From: Ramazzottius varieornatus
Taxonomy: Eukaryota > Tardigrada > Eutardigrada > Parachela > Ramazzottiidae
Assembly: GCA_001949185.1 (NCBI GenBank)
Contig: BDGG01000003.1
Span: 615,612 to 679,611, forward strand
DNA length: 64,000 nucleotides
Reading direction: 5' to 3'
Shown: piece by piece, positions 34,522 to 44,218 of the stretch
Layout: each line of letters begins with the position of its first letter
Position numbering within the stretch: position 1 is the first letter of the stretch
Notes under the pieces: model-generated
What the model saw: the letters and a program-made list of their open reading frames with translations, nothing else
Told to the model about the DNA's origin: nothing
The model's database searches: none
Translations under genes and position numbers: made by a program

Positions 34522-34820
34522 AACTCCTAGGTCGTGAATGTTTGCAATATCTCCTAGATACTCATATCTTATACAACCGGTGACAACCCGGCTGTCGTGT
34601 GTCGTTGTTTTTTCGTATGTCGGTATTGTCTATTGTCTTCCGCGACTTTATACTGTTCCATTTCCAGGTTGTATTTTGATGTGATAAGTTTTCGGGCGCG
34701 GAGTAAGCATTTTAACCGGGCAATTTGGTGCAAAAAATCAAAAAATTGAAAATTCCCAGTCATCCGGGTAATACACGAGAATAAGGTCTGAATAACTGGA
34801 TGCGCAAACATCTGAAGAAC
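34522..34820. other. Short spacer between convergent 3' ends
   Basis: 299 bp between the PP2C and CIAO2B stop codons; it must hold both 3' UTRs. No other feature is seen. Confidence 0.4.
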
Positions 34821-35405
34821 CTAGCAAGAATAAGAAAGACATTCATCAACCATCTCCTTCATCCGTGGGTTCTCCATGGCTGCAGCCACGCGTTCCTTAT
34901 CGTTCAGCTGCTTGCTGATTTCTTTCACGCTGTCATGCGTACCATCTTTTATTCTTATATGAAGTTTCAGCTGTCCTGCAAGTTGAAGAAATACTAAAAG
35001 GCGGAAACAACTGATAAGAAAGAATATTTCACCTGGGTAATTTTGTTCCAGCTTGACACGAATACAAAGTCCAATGAGGGTAGCTAGTGAGCAGTGAGGG
35101 ACGGTTGGTGTGAACTCCACGTGGACGCAGTACCGCTTTTCGGAGTCGGGAATGTCCGTGGGTAAGGTATCAGGGTAAAGGGAAGCATGAACGCATCCTT
35201 CGTACACTACTTTCAGATCTTCAAGCGACTGCGGATGCTCGGGATCTTTGATGCTTCGAATTAACTCTAAGATTAACATGAGCGCTGTGTGAATATTTGA
35301 ACACTGTCCATCAAAGTAATCAGGGAAAGGAGAGCTTTACCAACCGTAAATGTCGTCCTGGATGTCAGAAAGTCCACTTCCGGTGGGGATGATGCCCGTT
35401 TCCAT
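34821..35405 (-). CDS. CIAO2B: CIAO2B/MIP18-family cytosolic Fe-S assembly protein
   Basis: Exons 35405-35345, 35266-35033 and 34975-34821 join in phase to 149 residues. CIAO2B (FAM96B/MIP18) works with CIAO1 and MMS19 to deliver Fe-S clusters to DNA polymerases and helicases. Matches along the chain: DIYELIRSIKDPEHPQSLEDLKVV, VEFTPTVPHCSLATLIGLCIRVKL, GTHDSVKEISKQLNDKERVAAAMEN. The conserved PHCS cysteine is present. A segment between VVYEG and the VEFTPT strand (SLYPDTLPTDIPDSEKRY) is longer than I recall for the human protein. The chosen ATG gives METGIIPTGSG; the frame stays open upstream for about 20 codons (from about 35465), so a longer N-terminus with another exon is possible. Confidence 0.88.
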
Positions 35406-38214
35406 TCTCTGGTGGGTCGTGAAAGCGTCCCGTGGGTGTGCTTGTACCAGCACATCCACCTTCCCATCAGGAGCTCAAATTTTTTGGATAAGATTTCACC
35501 GGGCTGTATGTTCCTGTAATGCCTAATGATTACGCGGGATTTAGAGAACTTGAAAGATCGAGAAGAGCAACAGACTGCACTGCGAGCACTCTAGTGCTGC
35601 TGAACCGCGCGTCCATCTGAGACCAGGTTACCATAAAATTCGCTTTGTCATGGTACAGGCTGTCCCATAGGACAAGGCGCTGACGCTGAATACAGGAGTA
35701 TTCAGAATCGAGTCTTGCAGTGCTTGCCTTCTTGTTTCGCACGTCTTTGAACGACGGCATGGATTACCTGGTGCAACTGGCTAAGCACTGGTCCCGGCCT
35801 ACTGTCGCCTTTGACGTACAAAATCAAGAGCTTGATCATGCGTTTCTGGTCCCGGCAACGCGCGGTTCAACAGCACTACAGTGGCTGCGAGTGATGCGCA
35901 GAGCGACTGAGTGAATCAAGAGTTACACCGTCAACGCAATCAAGTGAATCAACCGCATTCCTAATCTCACAGTCACAGTACGTGAGTGTGAGTGACGTAT
36001 AGCTCTCGTCGGCTAGACTGCCAGTATCAGAGGTGCGTGATGTTGTGACGCTATGCGTCAGACGCACTATCATCGCTATCACGGCACTGCACTCGTCTTG
36101 ATTTTGACATCGCCGAGGGCTTGGTTGTGTTCCTCTGCGCGACTCCTGCAGATACTGGGAGTCTCCTGCCAGCACGTCGGGGTAGAAAGTGGGAAATCGT
36201 TAGCAGCATGGAGTATCCCATAAAGTGGCGGAGCCCGTTCTCCGGAAGGAGTCGAAAGCGCTGGTCTGCGGCCCGGAAGTCTACACCGGCTCTCTCCTCA
36301 ACAGCAGATTCGAAACGGCGGAAGCTTAGAGAATAATCCACAGCTCAGCGGAGCGATATGAACATCACTCTTATCCATGAGATCTTCCGTTGTACCACCA
36401 CCCTTCAACGCGCCAAATGTCGCAAGTCACTGGTAGCCTACCCGCATTGACGTCATGGTATATAGGACTAATCCACCGTACAGTACACGTTTCCGTCGGT
36501 GTTTCTGCTGACGTCATGCGCCGAGAGGCTGTTGACGGCTGTTCGGCAATGGTTGCGCTCTCAATTACAGAGTGACCAGTGGATGGGGTGCGGTCCTACG
36601 AGACGACGGTTCTTGCGTGACATCGACTCTGGTACTCACCGTGAGAGACTTACCGCTTTACCAATACTTCTGTCTGACACCCCCCAAACGTCGAAGCCGA
36701 AGCGACATGTCTGGAAGATCTTCATTCGAGCCTAATCACTCCATTCACCAAGTTCCTCCTCATTAACTTCCACACCGCCAAATATCCGGAGAAGCAGAAA
36801 GGTAGATCACAGTCGGGACTGGCTGTGCAAGATCATTCCGCAAAGTACCTTACTGCTGGAGTACCAGTCGCAGATCAAGTCCATCTTGCTGAGTCGTCTG
36901 AGGCTGAGAATCTACCTGCGCGTATTGATCAGGGTAGATTGTGGCGTCCTCAATTATTTGGGTGGGTCTCCTGTATTATTGTATGACGCCATGATCAATG
37001 CGAGCAAAGGGTCTCGGGGCCTTCTTCCCACCACCGTCCTATGGGGAGGACAATAAATTGAGCCGGGAGAGTTTCATCGGCCTTTGCATGAACATATCCA
37101 TGCCGTTCTGTGGCCATATCCACCGGCTCAGCTGGTGTGGGCGATCAATGCTTTCAAGGGACTGGAAAGACACGCACTGGCGAAGTAGTCCCATCTCAAA
37201 TTCGAAAACATAGAGAAAGTAAGGTAGCGTACACTGCTTCTCAACGCTTGCTTTGGTATCGAATATTCTTTGCAGATTTCACTTTGTAGTGACATGACAG
37301 CAACCTTGGCCGAGGCCGAGCACGAAAGGGTATCGGATGGGATGATTCTGGTGGTGGTTAGAGGAAGGTTTGCCTGTCGGATCTTGGACTGCGTCATCTC
37401 TTTCGAGGTGATGGCTAGGGAGGCTTGTCGCATTGGGACAGTACTGTGGTGTTCCAGTGCAACGTCGAAAGGCAAGAATAAAAATCATTCACTGTCTTTC
37501 GTGTGCGAAAGGCCGCCGTATGCATTCGAACTGCTTTTCCATCGTTCATTCAAACAACAGTTGGATCACGATGATACGGTAGGCAACGGTTAGGGTCTCT
37601 AACCAGGTATTACCAATATGCGTGTGGTTCGTCAGCTTCGATCTGTTGTTTTTTTTGGAATACAAACAAGGTATTCTCTACTGTACCAGTGCTGTTAGGG
37701 AATGCTGAAATGCTTTTGATTTCTACGCGGTGTCGATCTTTTGAGACTTGTGTACAGTTTAATATTTGCATGTCTGTCGTGGTTCGTGGTGTGGAGGCTC
37801 GTGGTTTCTGCGATGACGTCAGAGTTCGAAATCAGTTGCGGTAGATATTGTGTAACACTGCGTGTCGCGGCATCTGTTTGCTTGTCTGGCGTGTACTGTA
37901 CCTACCTTTACACACTCGACCACCTCGACAATCAACCTTCTTGATAACAACCGGTTTCCGGTACTGTTCATTTTTTTCGCTAGTTTCCGTGATGGCAGCG
38001 CGTACGATAAACTGTCATTGACATTTCGCCTACTTGTGCACATTTTTTACAATACTTACCCTACCTTACAAAGGCTCTTCGAGTAGAGCACCAGCATGCG
38101 AGTAGCTTCCGTGCTGCCAAGATGGTGCTTCCGTCGACTTTCGACCCAGCTGACGTGGTGATTAATAACATGATCATTCGAAATTCTATTTGAATATCTG
38201 GATCTTCTCAAAAG
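35406..38214. other. 2.8-kb region without a recognised gene
   Basis: Open frames at 36051-36341 (-), 37128-37475 (-) and 37270-37593 (+) have no family features or convincing splice junctions. A minus-strand piece near 35540-35466 (RNIQPGEILSKKFELL) reads like protein and may be an upstream exon linked to CIAO2B in another frame. Confidence 0.3.
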
Positions 38215-40523
38215 ATGAAGAAATCTCGCTTATATTTCTTGCCTGTATTTTTTATTTATCTGTCTGTGATACGCAATGCGGTTGCGGAAGTGTTTACGTC
38301 CATGGCGGACGTGGAAAACCTCGTCAACAAGGAACGGCAAATTTTGGATATTTTTCGGCTGCTAATCAAAGCGGAACAGGAGAAAATATCTGCAATACAA
38401 AAGTATGCTCCTGCTGATTCGTTTCTTGTCGTGTTGAAGTATGCTCAAGATTGCATCTGATTTTTCAGTTACATCGAGGAATTTACAGAGACGTACGACA
38501 AGCAGGGTGTTGATCCAATCAAGGTTGTGTCGCATCCCGTCAATGCGTTCTTGCTGGTCAAGCATCTTAGCGTGGACTATGGAAACCTTAGAGAATACCT
38601 CAAGAATGATTTTATCGGCGGTGAGATTTCACTGAGACTTTCGTGATTTTGTAAAGTTTTGAACTTGGTATTTTCCGAAATCAGCTTCGAATTGTGCGTT
38701 TATGTTTATCATTCTGGATTAGAAAACAGGTATGTAATTTTATTTTTCGCTTGTTGTAGCCGCCCTGGAGGACATCGAGAAGATTCGTTCCTCTACGCGG
38801 TTCCCCGAAGAAGAAGACATCAAAGGCGCTGCAGAAGGATTCGTTCGTCTCCAAAGAACTTACAAGATTTCCACAGAGAACTTCTCTTCCGGTCTCATAC
38901 CCGGTATCGCACCCGCGCGACCCATGACGTCCTTCGAATGTCACTTGATCGGGCACCGGTTAGCCCTGGAAAAGCATCACCTACACGCTGCCAGCTGGCT
39001 GGAAATGGCGTTGAAGAAACTGAAGGAAGGGAAAGAGACACCGAAAGAACAGACAAAGGAGATCGAGTCGTTGGACTGGCTACAATATTCGTACCACCAA
39101 CTGGGGAACCCGTACGCCGCGTTGGAACTGAGTAGGAAAGTGAAGGAACTGGACCCGAACTTCCCGACCGTGGATTCGAATGTCGAGTTTTATACCAATA
39201 TGATGAAGGACATGCCGGAGAATGTTCTGGAGACGGTCAAGAGCCAGCCGAGACCGCCGGTTCTGACGGACCATGGAGGAGCCTATGAAGCGCTATGTCG
39301 CGGAGAAGGGATTTTGGTATGGGTGTTCCTACATAAAGTATAACACGCGCGCTATCTTCAGGATTCGCTTTAGAGTTCGGAAGTAGTAAAATGGTCGAAT
39401 GGCCGGTTTGCTCATTCGTATGACAGCCAAGACTGTCAAAATAGGCTTGATAGTAGTTTATTCTATTGATACAAATTAGCTTTTATTGCGGTTATTTTCC
39501 TGCCTGAGTTCGTGTATCAGTTTTATGTGACTGGTCTAAGTACGTAGAAAGTGACGTTCGTGTTTTCGGTTGCAGAGACCGAATGTGACCAAGCAGCTAC
39601 GGTGCTACTACGAAACCTACAACAACCCGGTTCTCCGAGCCCAGCCCGTGAAGATAGAACTGGCGCATGTCAGCCCCGACATTTTTGTCATCCACGACGT
39701 TGCGTTGGTGTCGCAAATGGAGAGAGTGAAAGAGGTTGCCATGAAGCACCTTCAGAGAGCCACTGTGGTCAAACCGGGATCTGTTGGGACGGAGTTCGCC
39801 AAAATTCGCATATCCAAATCGTAAGTCACCTATGTTATAGCTGACCCTGGCCAAAAGTGCTTTTGCTGACACGAAGTAGCGTGGAGAAAAGTGTGTTAGT
39901 GACCTCCGCTAAAGTGCGTCCAAGTTGCGTAGCTTTGCGCATTCTGTTCTGATCGATACTAACCGGCCACAGCTGAGATTTTTAATTTAATATTGGACTT
40001 CAGCGCTGACTCTTGTAACCGATCCGAAAATTGTCTGTACAGGGCGTTTTTGGATGAACCGGCAGATCCAGTCATCGCCACTGTCAACAAGCGAATCGCT
40101 CAAGTGACCAATTTCGATATGAAGCACGCCGAACACCTCCAAGTGGCCAACTACGGTATTGGTGGTCATTACAACGCCCACTATGACTTCTTCCGGAACC
40201 CCAACGATCCCAACACGAAACAGATCGAAGAACACAAGGGAGATCGCATCGCGACCCTGCTTATGTACATGACGGACGTGGAGGCCGGTGGCGCCACCAC
40301 CTTCCCGTCAATCAACGTGACGCTCTTCCCGCAAAAAGGTTCCGCGGCCTTCTGGTACAACCTCTACAGGGACGGAAAAGGAGACGTAAGGACACTACAC
40401 GAAGGATGTCCGGTACTAGCGGGGAACAAATGGGTGTCCAATAAATGGATTCGTGAAGTTGGTCAACATGTCTTTCGTCCTTGTGCCTTGTTCAAGGACA
40501 GCCCTAATATAACAGACTTTTGA
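38215..40523 (+). CDS. Collagen-type prolyl 4-hydroxylase alpha subunit, copy 1
   Basis: Exons 38215-38402, 38469-38620, 38760-39316, 39576-39820 and 40043-40523 give 540 residues. The enzyme hydroxylates proline in collagen-like chains in the ER, using Fe(II), 2-oxoglutarate, O2 and ascorbate, normally with PDI as beta subunit. Order: signal peptide (1-24), N-terminal dimerisation region (EVFTSMADVENLVNKE), peptide-binding TPR-like region (LDWLQYSYHQLGNPYAALEL, YEALCRGE), then the catalytic double-stranded beta-helix (EHLQVANYGIGGHYNAHYDF to KWI). Iron ligands are His427, Asp429 and His500; Lys510 binds 2-oxoglutarate. All are intact. The gene is followed 530 bp downstream by a paralogue with the same intron positions and phases. 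Confidence 0.93.
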
Positions 40524-41054
40524 AGTAATGTTTCAACTCTTTTAGAATCAATAGTGAATCTACTATTGCCTATATCGCTCTATTTTTGCTCAACACGGCC
40601 TATGAAGGCCGAATAAATTCAGATGGAATATTGGTGAGACGTCCGGCTAAGTAGTGTAGTATGCGGATTATACGACGGACAGCGTCCAAAAGCGGCGACT
40701 CGGCAGCTAGCTATACGTGAGACTGGCTGTGGGATCGCGCTTTCAGTTTCTAATCCATACTTCCGCGTCCGTCACATGTTGACGCTTCCATTGTCTTCTT
40801 GCAAGATCTTGACAATCGAGCAAGGGAAGGAACACATCTTGCAGCTGACTGTCTTTCCACGGACTGAGTGAAGAGACGCGGCGTGGTTACACGCTCTGAA
40901 TGTTCGCGTTGTTATCTTTCACTGACCGACATCACACCTGTTTTCTACGAGCTAGTGAAAGTTGCTCAAAGAGGCGCGAAAGTTTCGTAATAGCTTCTAG
41001 CCTCCCTCAGCAGCGACGACATGAGACCGATAGGTAGCTTGAGCTGACGGAATC
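40524..41054. other. Spacer between the tandem hydroxylase genes
   Basis: 531 bp holding the 3' UTR of copy 1 (with an AATAAA at about 40611-40616) and the promoter of copy 2. No other feature is seen. Confidence 0.5.
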
Positions 41055-43024
41055 ATGTTCAATAGGAAGCGCCTCGATATATCCTTGTTGCTCTTTCCAC
41101 TTTTGTGTTACTGCCAACATGTGTCAGCCGAAGTCTTCACATCAATGTCCAATATCCAGACTCTCATTGCGGAGGAATTTCAGGTGGTCAACATATTGCG
41201 GGAAATCATAAAAGCGGAAAGGACCAAACTCGACTTTATTCAAGAGTACGATTCACTCCACACTGTCGCTCTTTGTCTCGTCCGGGAGTAATACCAGTCC
41301 TCTTGTTTCAGGTACGTGGATGAGTTCTCTCGTGTATACGGTGAGCACAGCGGTGACGTAACGATAAATTCGGAGGTAATTGCCTCGCATCCACTTAATG
41401 CGTTCCGGCTGGTCAAACATCTCTCGGTTGACTGGGATACGGTTCGCCGCCTGATGACCACAAACCTAGCTATCGGTACGAGAACTGAACTGGAGCTTCT
41501 TTATTACACATTCCCCCCCCCCCCGACTTTATGGTTTCCCGCCTTTCAGGGGGAGTTCAAGAAATCGAGCGGCTTCGGTCTCTCTCCCAAGGTCTTCTCA
41601 ACGAAGAAGACCTCAAAGGAGCGGTCGAAGCCATCGTACGCTTGCAGTACACCTACGACATCGACGAGGAACAAGTTGCCAGCGGGACACTGACCGGTTC
41701 CACTGTAACCGCTCTAGAATTGTCCTCATTGGAATGCTACCTGTTGGGTCTTCACCAAGCTCAACTGGGATTTCATGATTACGCAGTCCGTTGGCTGAGT
41801 CTCGCATGGAAGCTCTTTGACCAAGAGCAGCGATTGGACATTCAGAAGAGCTCACCGATAGGCAAAGTGGAAATACTGGACTGGCTGCAGCATTCAACCT
41901 TCCAGCGGGGCAATATTTCTTATGCTTTGGAGTTGTCGCAGCAGATAAAGAAAATCAACCCGGCCTTCGCGCATGTTGATGAGAATATCGCTTACTATCA
42001 AAAACTATTGAATGACACACCGCAAGAAATATGGGCTAAAATGGAGGACGAGAACGGAAAAATTAGTGGGGAGAAATCGAGCGGAACTTATGAAGCACTC
42101 TGTCGGGGCGAGGGAAAGTTGGTGAGCTACAGACGCATTAAACTTCAATACGGCGTGTATGCAAGCACCACTACTATCTCGCAACCTAAATTCTCTCTAC
42201 AGGATATCAATGTGGAGAAACAATTGCACTGCTACACAGAGACTTATAGTAAACCCTGGCTGCTCCTCCAGCCTGTCAAGATCGAAATGGCGTACTTGAA
42301 CCCGGATATCTTCGTCGTACACGATGTTCTGTTTCCATCTCAAATGGAACAAGTAAAGAGTGTGGCGAAGAGAAAGCTGCAACGAGCCATGGTCGTTAAA
42401 CCGGGAACCACGGAGAATCAAGCAGCCAGAATTCGCATCTCCAAAAAGTAAGCAGTAATTTTACAGAGATTTCTGTACATTGGGCTTATTACCATAGCTA
42501 AAATTTATTGTGTCTGTTACTCATTGTTGATTCGCAGCGCGTTCCTGAATGAAGACGTACATCCGGTCATCGCAGCCGTAAACAACCGCATCGGTCTTGT
42601 GACGAACCTGGACATGCGCATCGCCGAGGAACTCCAAGTGGCAAACTACGGTATCGGTGGTCACTACGACGCCCATTTCGACCATTTTCGCACTTTATAC
42701 GAGATCAACCATAAGCATATCGACGGAGAGTGGGGTGATCGAATGGCCACCTTCCTGCTGTACATGTCGGACGTGGAAGCAGGTGGCGCTACAGTCTTTC
42801 CGCGCATCAATCTAACTTTGTATCCGGCGAAAGGGTCGGCAGCCTTCTGGTTCAACCTGCACAAAGATGGACTAGGAGATGAGAGGACACTTCATGCTGG
42901 ATGTCCAGTACTTGTTGGCTCAAAATGGATCTCCAACAAATGGATCAGGGAGAAGTGGCAGGATGTAACGAGACCGTGTGGGCTACAGCCGGATAGTCCA
43001 GAATGGGACAATGGATGGCCGTGA
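41055..43024 (+). CDS. Collagen-type prolyl 4-hydroxylase alpha subunit, copy 2
   Basis: Exons 41055-41245, 41312-41475, 41550-42121, 42203-42447 and 42538-43024 give 552 residues. Domain order is as in copy 1: signal peptide (LLLFPLLCYCQHVSA), AEVFTSMSNIQTLI N-terminal region, TPR-like part (LDWLQHSTFQRGNISYALEL, YEALCRGEGKL), and catalytic domain with His437, Asp439, His510 and Lys520. All four introns fall at homologous positions in the same phases as in copy 1, which shows tandem duplication. The copies have drifted strongly in the middle region, so the duplication is old and peptide preference may differ. Intron 2 carries a poly-C run just before its acceptor. Confidence 0.93.
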
Positions 43025-43498
43025 ATTTATAGTCGAAATCGGCCTGTCTGAACCGCAAGACCAGTCACCAGTCCTAGTCCGGAGTCGTTTCTAGATGAGA
43101 AAGTCTCGATAATGTCTAAAACTACTATTCGCACGTGTTATCTGCGCTAAATACTGCACCGCTGCAGTGGGGTTTGGGTAAACAGAGGTCGTACGTTCTA
43201 TTCCTGATGTAGAAAGCTCGTTTCGGTTCAGCAATGCTTCTTCGGATGACGCCCAACTTCCGTCTGCCCATTAAGAACAAAACAATCACGCCCCTTGTAC
43301 GGCAAATGGACTAGTACTTTGCGGGAAAAAAGCTAGTATTGCAAAGCGTAACAGATGATACCCGAAAACTCTCTTCCGTCATATCTTTGCGCCGTTTACC
43401 ATATCCGTTGGACATGCGTGCCGACCGCACCTATGAACTGCCGCGAAGGCTCGCGATATTATTATTACAATCTATATATTTCGATGAGGTTTTTTCAG
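43025..43498. other. Spacer downstream of the hydroxylase pair
   Basis: Contains the 3' UTR of copy 2. No coding signal is seen before the receptor relic. Confidence 0.35.
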
Positions 43499-44010
43499 AT
43501 CGCGTGGAGATGGACGCTGTTAGCTACGTAGACAGTCGGCGGGGACTTCACCTGTCGCCTTCTTGCTTCCCTTAAAGTGTTTGGACTTTACCTAAGTGCA
43601 ATACTCTTGACTGTCGCCAACGTCGACCGCTTTCTCGCTGTACGGAACCCTCTAGTCTCCGAGCGGAAAGCTCACCGACGCACTGTCCGAATGATTACGG
43701 CAGCCTGGGCGATCAGCGCGGCTACAGTGTGTCTAACGTCCACTCTGCTGTCTTTCACCTGTCCCAAAATTTAAACCACCCTCGGTGCCACCAGGTAAAC
43801 AAGACCTGGATTGATCCAAACACAGCTGATCGAAAACTCTATACGATAAATCACTCGATGCGAATGTTTACGGACCTTCTTAAACAGCAGCAATTTCAGG
43901 CTCTGATTGAAACTGCACCGAAATCGTGTACCGGATCTACGTTATGTTGCTGACATTATGGCTTCCACCTCGTAATCAATGCTTCTTACACGGGTACCTG
44001 AATCGGATTA
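43499..44010 (+). pseudogene. Decayed peptide GPCR (AKH/corazonin/GnRH-receptor-like)
   Basis: After a ttttttcag acceptor the frame reads IAWRWTLLAT, a TAG at 43529-43531, then GGDFTCRLLASLKVFGLYLS (extracellular Cys and TM3) and DRFLAVRNPL (the DRY region), followed by TM4 (MITAAWAISAATVCL). The frame then breaks. In a second frame come SAVFHLSQNLNHPRCHQ (extracellular loop 2) and, in a third, EIVYRIYVMLLTLWLP (TM5-like), with LVINASY in yet another. TM1-2 and TM6-7 were not found. The DFTCR...GLYLS...DRF pattern is that of the GnRH/AKH/corazonin receptor group, judged from memory. One stop and at least two frameshifts argue for a relic rather than a working gene. Confidence 0.6.
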
Positions 44011-44218
44011 CAGACTAAAAGCTCTCTTCGCTAGTAGGAAAAAGTCTGTCCTACCGAGTCTTTACGGAGTAAGTACGGAGTTAATGACTGAGCCTCACCG
44101 GAGACTCAATGGTAACAAAAACCAGACGGAGCACAGCAAAATTAAAGATACTATTGCGTCCAACGATACCTCCTAGTTAACTTTTGAGCTCACAACACTT
44201 TGCACGGAACTTGATTCG

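Noticed and set aside
34821-35279. Initial reading of this gene as an RWD-domain protein
   Set aside because: LIRSIKDPEHP, FTPTVPHCS and DKERVAAA are MIP18/CIAO2 signatures instead.
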